Shown here: positions 33,611-42,590 of the stretch, one piece after another
Position numbering within the stretch: position 1 is the first letter of the stretch
Layout of the letters: every line of letters starts with the position of its first letter
From: Salinibacterium sp. ZJ450
GTDB taxonomy: Bacteria > Actinomycetota > Actinomycetes > Actinomycetales > Microbacteriaceae
Reading direction: 5' to 3'
DNA length: 64,000 nucleotides
Assembly: GCF_011751885.2 (NCBI RefSeq)
Contig: NZ_CP061771.1
Span: 682,001-746,000, forward strand
Notes under the pieces: generated by a model
Told to the model about the DNA's origin: nothing
Database searches by the model: none
The model's input: only the letters and a program-made list of their open reading frames with translations
Position numbers and translations under genes: made by a program

Positions 33611-34279
33611 ATGAACCGAACCGAGGATGTGCGCCTGGCGATCTACCGCACGTTCGCCCGAACCGGCCACGAGCCGGACGTGGCCGAACTAGCGGACCGG
33701 TTCGAGCTGACCGAGGCCGAGGTGCGCGCGCAGTACCGGGTGCTCGCCGTCGATCGTCACCTCGCCCTCGATGAAGCGGGCGAGATCGTGCTGGCGCATC
33801 CGTTCAGCACCCGCAACCTGGGTTTCTCGGTGGCGAGCGACGAGACGCTGTGGTGGGGCGGATGCGCGTGGGATTCCTTCGCGATGCCGCACCTGATTCC
33901 CGGGGCGTCACCGAGCCTGGTGGCCACCACCTGTCCCGCCTGCGTCACCCCGCACGCGTTCGTGGTGCACAAGGATGAGCCGCCGCACGGCTCGCAGGTG
34001 GCGCACTTCCTGGTGCCGGCCGCGCGAATCTGGGACGACGTGCTGCACAGCTGCCGCAACCAGCGGATCTTCTGCGACGAGCAGTGCGTCGACGACTGGG
34101 TGGCGGCATCCGGCAACGAGCGCGGCTACCTGATGTCGCTGCAGACGCTGTGGCAGCTGGCCAGCAGCTGGTACGCCGGGCGGCTCGACCGCGGCTACCA
34201 GCGGCGCGACCCTGCCGACGCGCAGGAGTACCTGCGCTCGGTGGGACTGCACGGCGCGTTCTGGGGGCTCGAGGACTGA
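33611..34279 (+). CDS. MerB-like organomercurial lyase family protein
   Basis: 222 residues. The N-terminal 60 form a helical winged-like domain. The catalytic trio of MerB is present: Cys85 and Asp88 in CAWD (MerB C96/D99), and Cys148 in the HSC segment (MerB C159). Cys108/111 in TTCPACV match the structural Cys. Known MerB cleaves C-Hg bonds. Without merA, merT or merR nearby, the substrate is uncertain. The start (33611) has no ribosome binding site; CATCAT lies 6 bases upstream. Confidence 0.7.
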   Translation: MNRTEDVRLAIYRTFARTGHEPDVAELADRFELTEAEVRAQYRVLAVDRHLALDEAGEIVLAHPFSTRNLGFSVASDETLWWGGCAWDSFAMPHLIPGASPSLVATTCPACVTPHAFVVHKDEPPHGSQVAHFLVPAARIWDDVLHSCRNQRIFCDEQCVDDWVAASGNERGYLMSLQTLWQLASSWYAGRLDRGYQRRDPADAQEYLRSVGLHGAFWGLED

Positions 34280-34322
34280 CGCGGGAGACTCACCTGTCGG
34301 GCGCACCCGGCCGGCGCCCCGG

Positions 34323-35147
34323 TCAGCGGGTGAGCGCGCCGATCAGCCGCAGCAAGGTGGGCATGTCGTCGGCTGCCGCCTCCGGGGAGGCCGGCGCGAA
34401 CGCGGCGATCCCGGCACCGACCACGGGGAATCGCGACCGCACCCCGCGCACCGTCTCGAGCAGCACGCTCGTGGTCACGCCGAACGGCAGCGGAGAGGTG
34501 AGGCCCTCCAGCTCGCCGGGGTCGAGCACGTCGAGGTCGATGTGCAGATAGACGGATGTCGCCCCCGTCGCCTCCACGGCGGCGATCACGGCATCCGCGC
34601 CGACATCCGCCGGTGTGACGACCGGGATGCCGGCTTCCGTGACGTACCGCTGTTCCTCGCTGTCGAAGTCGCGGGTGCCGGCCAGCACCACTCGCGACGG
34701 GGACAGCGCGTTCTCCGGGATCAGCTGCGGCGCCCCCTCCCCGAGCAGGGTGCGCAACACCATGCCGCCGAACGCGCCGCTCGGCGAAGACTCCGGCGTG
34801 TTCAGGTCGGGATGCGCGTCGAACCAGACGACGGCGACATCCGGATGCTGCAGCAGGCTGTGCTCCACCGCGGCCAGTTCCACGCCGCAGTCGCCACCGA
34901 TCGTGATGACGGCGCTGCCGTCATCCGCGTCGCGCAGGGCAACCCGCTGGCGGTCGCGCACTGCCATCAGGCTGCTGCAGCGCAGCACGCCGGACCCCAC
35001 GCCGTCGCCCGCCTCGAGCGGCACCGCAACCGCATGGGTGCGGGAGGCAGGCAGGTCGGCACCCAGGGCGTGCGCCCCGTCCACCAACCGCATGGCACGG
35101 GATGACGCGGAACCTTGCCACTGCGGCACAACGACGAACGAGCTCAC
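34323..35147 (-). CDS. Arginase/agmatinase-fold family protein
   Basis: 274 residues with the ureohydrolase fold. Metal sites: DAHPD (Asp110, His112, Asp114) and HIDLDVLDP. The usual GGDHS is GGDCGVE, so the metal-A His is Cys87. This may be a subfamily trait, or it may reduce Mn binding and change the reaction. Arginase, formiminoglutamase or a divergent activity are all possible. The GTG at 35147 begins the family-like sequence; the frame extends a further 42 bases. No other arginine or histidine catabolic gene is nearby. Confidence 0.75.
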   Translation of the reverse strand: MSSFVVVPQWQGSASSRAMRLVDGAHALGADLPASRTHAVAVPLEAGDGVGSGVLRCSSLMAVRDRQRVALRDADDGSAVITIGGDCGVELAAVEHSLLQHPDVAVVWFDAHPDLNTPESSPSGAFGGMVLRTLLGEGAPQLIPENALSPSRVVLAGTRDFDSEEQRYVTEAGIPVVTPADVGADAVIAAVEATGATSVYLHIDLDVLDPGELEGLTSPLPFGVTTSVLLETVRGVRSRFPVVGAGIAAFAPASPEAAADDMPTLLRLIGALTR

Positions 35148-35151
35148 GGTC

Positions 35152-35277
35152 TCAGTGTCCCGGTCTGCTGGCCGGTGCCGCAACCGCACGGTGGGCGAGC
35201 CGCCAGATCAGTGTGCGCAATTCGTCCACCCTGAGCACCGCCCATGCGGTGGCGATGCCGGTGAGTGTCGCTGTCAC
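35152..35277 (-). CDS. Possible 41-residue coupled ORF
   Basis: A GTG start at 35277 overlaps the stop of the preceding membrane gene (GTGA), and the frame ends at 35152, just before the arginase-like gene. It begins with a mildly hydrophobic stretch and ends basic. No similarity was recognised. Chance is a serious alternative, but the gap is otherwise empty. Confidence 0.25.
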   Translation of the reverse strand: MTATLTGIATAWAVLRVDELRTLIWRLAHRAVAAPASRPGH

Positions 35278-36332
35278 TGGTTCGAACGCGGCGGGGCGCT
35301 CGCCAGCCGCATCACCCGTTCGAGTGGGCCGGCGCCGAGCGTGGCGCGCCAGAGGCTCGCGAACAGTAGGGCGCCGGCGATGAGGATCACCGGCAGGGTC
35401 CAGCCCAGGTCGTCGATCACCGCATCCAGGTCGTCGTTCTGGGTGAGGGCGAACGCCGCCGTGATCCCGAGGATCTGCGCGGTGTACAGGGTCAGTGGCA
35501 TGGCGCCGGCGGCGCCGATCGGCCAGAGGATGCCGCGGATGCCCCGGCCGAGCGCGGCGTTCTGCGGCGCGGTCGCCAGCAGCAGCAGGCCGATCACGGT
35601 GAAGGCGAAACCGCCGGAGCCGAGGATCTCGGCGAGGGTGCTGGAGTGCGCCTCGGCACCGACTCCGGGGATCACCCGGGCGGCGCCGTACCCGGCGACC
35701 ATGCCGGTGATCCCGGCCAGCGTCATCACGACCTGGGTCTTCCGCTTGGTGAGATCGCTGCGGGCCGCGATCAGTCCCCCGATCAGCAGCGGCAGCCACA
35801 CCAGGGCGGGGTAGTACCCGGTGAGAAACCAGTCGAGGCCGAACACCGCCCGTCCCGGCGGCACCAGCTGATTGGCCACACCGGCCAGCCACGGGGCGAC
35901 CGCGAGCAGGGCGATCCCTACCGCGGCGAGCACCGTCCGCGACGCGAACAGCAGCGGGATGAGGCAGAGGAACATCACGCCGTAGTAGTCGAGGATGATC
36001 GCGATGCCGTGCTCGAGGGTCCAGAGCAGCAGCCCGAGCATGGCGAGCAGCAGTCCGCGGATCAGCACGCTCATCCGCAACGCGCCGCGCCGGTCGGGGC
36101 CGGCCGGGGTGGCGCCCCCGGTGATCAACCCCAGCGACACTCCGGCGAGGGTCGCGAACAGGATCGAGGAGCGGCCGTCGACCAGCAGTTCGGCGTCGCC
36201 GGGGTTCGGCACCGTGTGGGCCAGGAACATGCCGATGATGGCCAGCCCGCGCGCGATATCAATCGCGGCGATCCGGCCTGTAGTGCGATGGGGAGCGGCG
36301 GCTCTGCGCCGCCCCCCATTGGTGAGAGTCAC
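35274..36332 (-). CDS. DUF418/heparan acetyltransferase-like membrane protein
   Basis: 352 residues with about ten membrane helices. The start RIAAIDIARGLAIIGMFLAHT and the following GRSSILFATLAGVSLGL are hallmarks of the DUF1624/DUF418 acyltransferase group, whose catalytic His lies in the first helix region. Probable role: transfer of acyl groups across the membrane to envelope sugars. The GTG at 36332 is used; the frame extends to 36536 without support. It is probably separate from pspA, which ends 10 bases before it. Confidence 0.75.
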   Translation of the reverse strand: MTLTNGGRRRAAAPHRTTGRIAAIDIARGLAIIGMFLAHTVPNPGDAELLVDGRSSILFATLAGVSLGLITGGATPAGPDRRGALRMSVLIRGLLLAMLGLLLWTLEHGIAIILDYYGVMFLCLIPLLFASRTVLAAVGIALLAVAPWLAGVANQLVPPGRAVFGLDWFLTGYYPALVWLPLLIGGLIAARSDLTKRKTQVVMTLAGITGMVAGYGAARVIPGVGAEAHSSTLAEILGSGGFAFTVIGLLLLATAPQNAALGRGIRGILWPIGAAGAMPLTLYTAQILGITAAFALTQNDDLDAVIDDLGWTLPVILIAGALLFASLWRATLGAGPLERVMRLASAPPRSNQ

Positions 36333-36342
36333 GTGGTGGGGA

Positions 36343-37083
36343 TCACTGCCCCGACGTGATGGCGCCCGGGGCGCGTCCGGATTTGAGGGCGGCCAGGCGG
36401 GCTTCGATCTCGGTCTGCTTGCCGTAGTCCTCGAGGCTGTTGAACTGGGCATCGAGACTGGATGCCGCCAACTCCTGGGCGCCGAGCACCTTGGCCTCCT
36501 CGCGGCGGATCTTCTCCTCGAACCGGCCGATCTCACTGGTGGGGTCGAGCACGTCGATGCTCTTCACCGCATCCATCACCTGCGACTGGGCGGCAGCGGT
36601 CTTCGACCTGGCCACCAACTGGTCACGCTTGGAGCGCAGCTCCTCCAGCTTGCCGCGCATCGTCTCGAGACCGCGCTTCAGCTGGTCGACCACCTGGGTC
36701 TGCGAGGCGATGGTGGGCTCGGCATCCCTCGCCTCCGCCTCAGACGACATCTGCTTGCTGAGCGCCACCTTGGCCAGGTTGTCGAACTTGTCCGCATCCG
36801 TTGTGTTGCCAGCGCTGCGCAGCTCGTCGGCCTTGGCGCTGGCGGCCAGCGCCTTGCGACCCCAGTCGGCGGCCGCCTCGACGTCTTCGCGGTGGTCCTG
36901 CTCGAGCAGACGCAGGTTGCCGATGGTCTGTGCGACCGCGCTTTCGGCTTCGGCGATGCTGTTCGTGAAGTCGCGCACGAGCTGGTCGAGCATCAGCTGC
37001 GGATCTTCCGCCTGGTCGATGAGCGAATTGATGTTGGCGCGAACCAACTGGGAGATCCGTCCGAGGATCGACTGCTTTGCCAT
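36343..37083 (-). CDS. PspA/IM30-family membrane stress protein
   Basis: 246 residues, almost entirely helical and coiled coil. It starts with KQSILGRISQLVRANINSLIDQAEDP and LDQLVRDFTNSIAEAES, typical of PspA/Vipp1. This ESCRT-III-like protein binds stressed membranes. It lies downstream of a TPM-domain protein on the same strand, 41 bases apart. That pair is frequent in actinobacteria and suggests an envelope-maintenance unit. Confidence 0.93.
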   Translation of the reverse strand: MAKQSILGRISQLVRANINSLIDQAEDPQLMLDQLVRDFTNSIAEAESAVAQTIGNLRLLEQDHREDVEAAADWGRKALAASAKADELRSAGNTTDADKFDNLAKVALSKQMSSEAEARDAEPTIASQTQVVDQLKRGLETMRGKLEELRSKRDQLVARSKTAAAQSQVMDAVKSIDVLDPTSEIGRFEEKIRREEAKVLGAQELAASSLDAQFNSLEDYGKQTEIEARLAALKSGRAPGAITSGQ

Positions 37084-37124
37084 GGTGTGCCTTTCTGATC
37101 GATTGTGTACGTCGGTTGTGAAGA

Positions 37125-39113
37125 CTAGAACCGTCCGCCGCGCCCGCCGCCGCGGGATGAGCCGCCGAAGCTGCGCCCTCCGCCGCCGAATCCGCCGCCG
37201 AACCCTCCGCCGCGGGAACCGCCGCCGAATCCGCCGAACCCGCCGAACCCGCCGGAGGAGCGCCCGCCACCGCCGAGCATTCCGCCGATGATCCCGCCGA
37301 GGATGGCGCCGGTGATGTCCCTGCCGACGGCTCCGCCCATTCCGCTGCCCATTCCACCGCCCATCCCGCCGTAGCCGGGCTGCTGCATGTAGGAGTTGGC
37401 GTCGGCCTGGGCCACCCGCAGGGCGTCACTGGCCAGCGAATGAGCGCGTTGTGCCGCGGCCAGGGCGCTGACCGGATCGACGGTTGCCACCTCGACGGAC
37501 TGCCGCAGGTAGCGTTCGGCCTCCGAGACCCGGGTCCTGGCCTCGGAGCCGATGCTGCCGCGGCGGGTGGCGATGAAGTCGTTCGCCGCCGAGAGCTCGG
37601 ACCGCGCGGCGGTGAGCGTGCCGTCCAACGCGCTGCGGGCACGGTCCAGTTGGGACTGACGGTCGCGTACCGCGGTCAGCTGGCCATCGAGCGCCGCGTG
37701 CGCCTGCTCGAGCCGCGCCAGCGATGTGACAGGGTCGGCGCTCTCGGCGGCGGCGATGGCGGCCTCGGCCGCCGCGATCGTGCCGGCCAGAGCTCCGCTG
37801 TCGACACCGGGGCTCGGCTGCAGGGCTGTGGCCTGCGCGACGTCGCCGCGCAGGTCGGCGACCGCGGCATCCAGTGCGGTGGACGCGGCGGCCAGATTGG
37901 CGCTGTGGCTGCTGATCGCGTCGACAAGCTGTTTCACCTGGTCTGTGCTCGCCTGCGCCGAGCGCACGTCGACGGCGGCCTCCCCGGTCGCGCCTGACGC
38001 GATCGAACCGCGCGCTTCGGTGAGCGCGCCGGAGGCGAATGCCAGCAGGTTCGTCGCCTGCTCGATGTTGTCGCTGACCGGCGACAGCGCTGCGGGGGAG
38101 TAGCGCTGCCGGAGGGTATCGAGCGACTGGCTGGCCTGCTCCAGCCGCTGCTCGAGCGCCGCGCGGGCGGCGTCGACCTCGCCGATCACGGTGGCGGCGT
38201 TCTTCTCCAGCTCACGCAGTTCGTCGAAGGCGTCGGCCTGCGCATCGAGCTCGGCGTCGGCAGACTCGCAGAGCGCAATGATCTGCTCGGTCCAGGCGCG
38301 ACGTTCCTCTGCGGTGTCCTCATCGGCGTCGTCGAGTTTCTGACGCAGCGTGAACGCCTCCGCCACCTTCTGCTTGGCGCTGGCCACCGCGACCCGGAAC
38401 GGTTCGGTCGCCTCGTTTCCGAACTGCGCCACGGCAAAGCCGAGCTCCTGCTGGCTGGTCATCAGCGCGTCATCCAGTTCCACCAGCAGGCCGCCCGCCC
38501 GCTGGTCGAGCTCCTTCTGGCTGGCCGCTGCCTTCTCCAACTTCGCGCGCTTGCTGCGATTTTGTCGGATGCGGGTGAAGAGGAACAGACCGATCAGCAC
38601 CACCGCGATGCCGCCGACGAGCAGCCAGGGGAATCCCGGGCCCTGCCGCGCCTCGCGCAGACCGTCGGCGTAGGCGACCACGGCGCCAGACCAATCGCTG
38701 GCCGAGAGGGCAGGCAGCAGGTCTTCGTTCTCGATCTGGGCCAGTTGGCTGTCGCTGAGCGGGAACTCGCTGGACTGGTCGACCTGGTAGACCCGGTCGG
38801 TCACCGCCACCGCGAGCAGCAGGTCGTTGTCGCCGAGCTGGTTCAGCTCGGCCGTTTGCAGCGCCCAGTCAACGCGGTCGCTGGGGTTGGTGAACTCGTC
38901 GACGAACACCACGAACAGGCCGAGGTCGGTGTCAGCCATCAGCCGGTCGATCGCGGCCTGGGCGTCGTCCGCTCCGGTGCCGAGCACGCCCGCCTCATCA
39001 CCGATGTACGCGCCGTTCAGATCCACGGGGTCGGTCGCCGAGGCGGCAACGGGGAAAGCGAAAACGAGCGCAAGCGACGCGAGGACCGTGAAAACCCTTG
39101 GCCACGACCGCAT
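37125..39113 (-). CDS. TPM-domain membrane protein with coiled coil and Gly-rich tail
   Basis: 662 residues: signal peptide (1-26, AASA cleavage), extracytoplasmic TPM domain (about 30-165), a membrane helix (about 180-200), a long coiled coil (210-560), and a C-terminal tail of mostly Gly, Phe, Ser and Arg (590-662). TPM domains are found in photosystem II repair proteins and actinobacterial envelope proteins. Together with PspA it probably works in envelope stress. The Gly-rich tail is encoded by a low-complexity stretch at about 37130-37350. Confidence 0.87.
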   Translation of the reverse strand: MRSWPRVFTVLASLALVFAFPVAASATDPVDLNGAYIGDEAGVLGTGADDAQAAIDRLMADTDLGLFVVFVDEFTNPSDRVDWALQTAELNQLGDNDLLLAVAVTDRVYQVDQSSEFPLSDSQLAQIENEDLLPALSASDWSGAVVAYADGLREARQGPGFPWLLVGGIAVVLIGLFLFTRIRQNRSKRAKLEKAAASQKELDQRAGGLLVELDDALMTSQQELGFAVAQFGNEATEPFRVAVASAKQKVAEAFTLRQKLDDADEDTAEERRAWTEQIIALCESADAELDAQADAFDELRELEKNAATVIGEVDAARAALEQRLEQASQSLDTLRQRYSPAALSPVSDNIEQATNLLAFASGALTEARGSIASGATGEAAVDVRSAQASTDQVKQLVDAISSHSANLAAASTALDAAVADLRGDVAQATALQPSPGVDSGALAGTIAAAEAAIAAAESADPVTSLARLEQAHAALDGQLTAVRDRQSQLDRARSALDGTLTAARSELSAANDFIATRRGSIGSEARTRVSEAERYLRQSVEVATVDPVSALAAAQRAHSLASDALRVAQADANSYMQQPGYGGMGGGMGSGMGGAVGRDITGAILGGIIGGMLGGGGRSSGGFGGFGGFGGGSRGGGFGGGFGGGGRSFGGSSRGGGRGGRF

Positions 39114-39178
39114 CCGTCACTCCCTCGCTGGCGTCCTGCTCGGATTCTAGCGAGGCGGCATGTCCGAATGGTGACCGG

Positions 39179-39955
39179 TCAGCGCAGCGTGATGTCTGCC
39201 GGGGTGCCCGAAAGCTGGCGCACGGTGCCGTTGGGAAGGCTCAGATCCACCGCCGCGGACACCTGGTACAGCCCGGGGTCCACCGGCGGCAGGCTCTCCG
39301 GGGCGGTCGTTTCCAGGGTTGCCTCATCGGTGCAGTGGGCGGGCAGCACGCTCGCCTGCCAGCTGAATGACTCGCCGGGCGCCAGGTCGATGGTGGCCAG
39401 CGACAGGATCATCGGGCCGTTGGTGTGCCACAGCACCGTGCCGTCCTGCGACAGCGTGACCGGCGCCACCGCGGCGCTCGAGGCGACCAACCGATCGCTG
39501 CCGGTGTTGGTCAGGGTGACCTGGCCGCTGATGCTGCCGGCGGCGATGGCCGCCTCGGTCGGGAACTGCACGGTGAGCGTGATGTCGGCGTCGGTGCTCG
39601 GCGGGGCGAGGCTGCCGCCGCACGGGTTCAGGCGATCCGCCGGCACCGGAACGGTGGCGGCATCCGGCGCGGCAAGCCCGCTGTCGGTGGCGGATTCCTG
39701 CGAGGATCCGGCCGTGCCCGAGAAGGGTGAGCCGAGATTCTGCAGCCCGGTCACACTCGCGACGCCGATGCCGAGCACGGCCAGCGAGAAGATGCCGCCG
39801 GCTGCCACCAGCTTGGGGGTGCGGCGGCCGCGGCTGCGGCGAATCACCGCGGCGGAGTCGATGCCGGGCAGCGGCGTGTGTGCGGCACTGCGCTGCAGCG
39901 ATGCACGCAGCTCCGCCTCGTGGGGGTTTGCGCCGGGGTGACGGTCAGTAGGCAC
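39179..39955 (-). CDS. Membrane protein, probable partner of the ECF sigma factor
   Basis: 258 residues: a 45-residue cytoplasmic N-terminus, a membrane helix (about 48-70), then an external beta-rich domain (100-258) with VQFPTEAAIAAGSISGQV, TNTGSDRL and LAPGESFSW. Such external domains resemble BsuPI-like folds. It overlaps the sigma factor gene by 11 bases. The cytoplasmic part could act as an anti-sigma factor, but no zinc motif is present and the role is inferred. Confidence 0.7.
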   Translation of the reverse strand: MPTDRHPGANPHEAELRASLQRSAAHTPLPGIDSAAVIRRSRGRRTPKLVAAGGIFSLAVLGIGVASVTGLQNLGSPFSGTAGSSQESATDSGLAAPDAATVPVPADRLNPCGGSLAPPSTDADITLTVQFPTEAAIAAGSISGQVTLTNTGSDRLVASSAAVAPVTLSQDGTVLWHTNGPMILSLATIDLAPGESFSWQASVLPAHCTDEATLETTAPESLPPVDPGLYQVSAAVDLSLPNGTVRQLSGTPADITLR

Positions 39956-40496
39956 GGTTCTCTCCTGCCTCGATGTCGGTCGCGGTCGCCCGGTGGGACT
40001 GCATCGCCACGGCCATGCGGGCGAGACCGTCGCTGAGGTAGCGCTTGACCGTGCCGGGGCTGATGTCGAGCCACTCGGCGATGTCGTCGACCTTGAGGTC
40101 TTCGTAGTAGCGCAGCACGATGCACGCGCGTTCCCGCGGGCTCAACTTCATCAGTTCGGCGCGCATGTCGATCTGGGCCTCGGTGGCCGTGGCCCGGGAT
40201 TCCGCGACGTCGCTGACCAGCACCAGATGCGCCACCTTGCGCCAGCGGGTGCGGCGCCTGCCGCCGTCGAGAAAGGTGTTCAGGATGGCGCGGCGCACGT
40301 ACGCCTCGGCGCTGGCGACGGAGAACCCGTTGCGCACCCGGCTGAACGTCTTGACGAGGGCATCCTGCACCAGGTCGGCCGCGTCATCCGGGCTGCCCGA
40401 GATCAGGTACGCGTACCGGGTGAGGGCGTCGCCGCGCTCGGTCACCAGCTTGGTGACCACACTCTCCCATGCGGGCGAGCCAGCATCCTCGGCCAA
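39945..40496 (-). CDS. ECF sigma factor, SigE family
   Basis: 183 residues. Region 2: YAYLISGSPDDAADLVQDALVKTF; region 4: LSPRERACIVLRYYEDLKVDDIAEWLDISPGTVKRYLSDG. The TIGR02983-like SigE family is common in actinobacteria. The reading frame starts with TTG at 40496; no ATG or GTG is better. GGAACC about 60 bases upstream may be part of a self-activated promoter, but its -10 is ambiguous. It is co-transcribed with a membrane partner. Confidence 0.88.
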   Translation of the reverse strand: MAEDAGSPAWESVVTKLVTERGDALTRYAYLISGSPDDAADLVQDALVKTFSRVRNGFSVASAEAYVRRAILNTFLDGGRRRTRWRKVAHLVLVSDVAESRATATEAQIDMRAELMKLSPRERACIVLRYYEDLKVDDIAEWLDISPGTVKRYLSDGLARMAVAMQSHRATATDIEAGENRAY

Positions 40497-40589
40497 ACGG
40501 AGCCCTCTTCCTCTTGTGTCTACCTTTATAGACGCACGAGCAAGCGAAAAGGTTGGGTTCCGCGGGCCGGGATGCTGGCCACCGGTGGA

Positions 40590-42425
40590 CTACTGCTTGC
40601 TGGCAGTCAGCCGGCCGCGCAGCACGTCCAGTTGCTTCTGCACGGCGGCCGGCACGCGACCGTCGAACTGGTCGAAGAACTTCTGGGTGTCGTCGGTCTC
40701 GGCGAGCCAGGAGTCGGCGTTCACGTCGAACAGCTGCTGCAGCGCGCCATCCTTCAGTTCCAGCCCGTCCAGGTTGAGGCCGTCCTCGGCGGGCAGCCAG
40801 CCGATCGGGCTGTCTGCGGCGGGAACCCGGCCGTCGACCCGCTCCAGGATCCACTCCAGCACGCGGGAGTTCTCGCCGAAACCGGGCCACAGGAACTTGC
40901 CGTCCTCGCCCTTGCGGAACCAGTTCACCTGGAAGATGCGCGGCACCCGGCCGCCACGGCGCAGTTCCTGGCCGATGTCGAGCCAGTGCGACCAGTGGTC
41001 TGCCATGTTGTAGCCGCAGAAGGGGAGCATCGCGAACGGGTCGCGACGCAACTCCCCGACAGTGCCTTCGGCGGCCGCCGTCTGCTCAGAAGAGACCGTG
41101 GCGCCCATAAAGACACCATGCTCCCAGTCGCGCGCCTCTACCACCAAGGGCGCGTTGGTCGCACGGCGACCGCCGAAGATTATTGCGTCGATGACGACGC
41201 CCTGCGGGTCTTCCCAGTCATCCGAGATGATCGGGCACTGCCGGGCAGCGACCGTGAATCTCGAGTTGGGGTGAGCCGCAGTGGTTCCAGAGTCAGGGCT
41301 CCACGGGTTGCCCTGCCAGTCGGTGAGGCGATCGGGTGCCTTGTCGGTCAGACCCTCCCACCACACGTCGCCGTCCTCACGCAGGGCGACGTTCGTGAAA
41401 ATCGTGTTGCCCCAGAGTGTTTCGATTGCCGTGGCGTTCGTGGACACGCCGGTACCGGGGGCCACGCCGAAGAAGCCCGCCTCGGGGTTGATAGCGCGCA
41501 GTCGGCCGTCGGGGCCGGGACGCAGCCAGGCGATGTCATCGCCGATCGTCTCGACCTTCCAGCCGGGGATCGTGGGCTTCAACATGGCGAGGTTGGTCTT
41601 GCCGCAGGCGCTCGGGAACGCCGCCGCCAGGTGGAACACGCGACCGCGCGGGGAGGTCATCTTGAGCAGCAGCATGTGCTCGGCCAGCCAGCCCTCGTCG
41701 CGGGCGATCACCGATGCGATGCGCAGCGCGAACGATTTCTTGGCCAGCAGCGCGTTGCCGCCGTATGCGGAACCGTGCGACCAAATCTCGCGGGTCTCGG
41801 GGAAGTGGGAGATGTACTTGGTGTCGCTGCACGGCCACGGAACATCCGTTTCGCCGGCGAGCAGCGGTGCGCCGACCGTGTGCACCGCGGGAACCCACTC
41901 GGTGTCCTCGGTGATCTGGCGCAGGGCCACTGTGCCCATCCGGGTCATGATGCCCATGCTGACCACCACGTAGGGGGAGTCGGTGATCTGCACGCCGAGC
42001 TTCGCGAGCGGGGAGCCGATCGGTCCCATCGAGAACGGGATGACGTACATAGTGCGACCGCGCATGGCGCCATCGAACAGCGGCTGCAGGGTGGCGCGCA
42101 TCTCGTCGGGGGCGACCCAGTTGTTGGTGGGGCCGGCATCCTCTTCGCGTTCGGAGCAGATGAAGGTACGGGATTCGACGCGAGCCACATCGCTCGGGTC
42201 GCTGCGCGCCAAGAAGCTGTACGGACGGTGCTCCGGGTTCAGGCGCGTCAGGGTGCCGGTCTCCACCATCAGCCGGGTGAGGCGATCGGTCTCTGCGGTC
42301 GAGCCGTCCACCCACTCGATGGCGTCCGGCTGGGTGAGCTCAGCGATCTGCTCGACCCACTGAACAACGCGCAGGTCTGCGTCATCCGGGGTGACGGTGT
42401 CCCGGGTCAGGAGTGGTGTCGACAT
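40590..42425 (-). CDS. pckG: Phosphoenolpyruvate carboxykinase (GTP)
   Basis: 611 residues, the normal length. It converts oxaloacetate and GTP to PEP and CO2 in gluconeogenesis. [13 protein letters not shown] (P-loop with the reactive Cys), [10 protein letters not shown] and [12 protein letters not shown] are conserved, and [12 protein letters not shown] carries the nucleotide-binding residues. ATG 42425 is preceded by GGAAGGG; an in-frame extension to 42497 is unsupported. It is divergent from ramB, whose promoter holds a RamB-like box. Confidence 0.96.
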   Translation of the reverse strand: MSTPLLTRDTVTPDDADLRVVQWVEQIAELTQPDAIEWVDGSTAETDRLTRLMVETGTLTRLNPEHRPYSFLARSDPSDVARVESRTFICSEREEDAGPTNNWVAPDEMRATLQPLFDGAMRGRTMYVIPFSMGPIGSPLAKLGVQITDSPYVVVSMGIMTRMGTVALRQITEDTEWVPAVHTVGAPLLAGETDVPWPCSDTKYISHFPETREIWSHGSAYGGNALLAKKSFALRIASVIARDEGWLAEHMLLLKMTSPRGRVFHLAAAFPSACGKTNLAMLKPTIPGWKVETIGDDIAWLRPGPDGRLRAINPEAGFFGVAPGTGVSTNATAIETLWGNTIFTNVALREDGDVWWEGLTDKAPDRLTDWQGNPWSPDSGTTAAHPNSRFTVAARQCPIISDDWEDPQGVVIDAIIFGGRRATNAPLVVEARDWEHGVFMGATVSSEQTAAAEGTVGELRRDPFAMLPFCGYNMADHWSHWLDIGQELRRGGRVPRIFQVNWFRKGEDGKFLWPGFGENSRVLEWILERVDGRVPAADSPIGWLPAEDGLNLDGLELKDGALQQLFDVNADSWLAETDDTQKFFDQFDGRVPAAVQKQLDVLRGRLTASKQ

Positions 42426-42566
42426 GCTGGTTTTCCCTTCCGTTGCTGCGGTTGACCCGGATCCGAGGACCCACATCAGCCAGTCACAGGTTGGCAAAAA
42501 CCTGTTGTGTTTTCAGACTGCACCCTCATCGGGCGTTCCTACCGCCGATTCAGGGTGAAAGAACCC

Positions 42567-42575
42567 GCAAAGTTT
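42567..42575 (+). promoter_or_regulatory. Possible RamB-binding box
   Basis: GCAAAGTTT (reverse complement AAACTTTGC) matches the core of the corynebacterial RamB motif. It lies 4 bases before the ramB -10 element, in the region shared with divergent pckG. Confidence 0.5.
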
Positions 42576-42578
42576 CGC

Positions 42579-42584
42579 TATGGT
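42579..42584 (+). promoter_or_regulatory. -10 element, leaderless ramB
   Basis: TATGGT ends 6 bases before the GTG at 42591. Confidence 0.45.
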
Positions 42585-42590
42585 GAACTT

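Noticed and set aside
32153-34279. A full mercury-resistance operon
   Set aside because: Only a MerB-like protein is present; no MerR, MerT or MerA features such as the C-terminal Cys pair.
39993-42455. An 820-codon open frame opposite pckG and the sigma factor gene
   Set aside because: It spans several real genes on the other strand and shows no domain; a GC-rich shadow.
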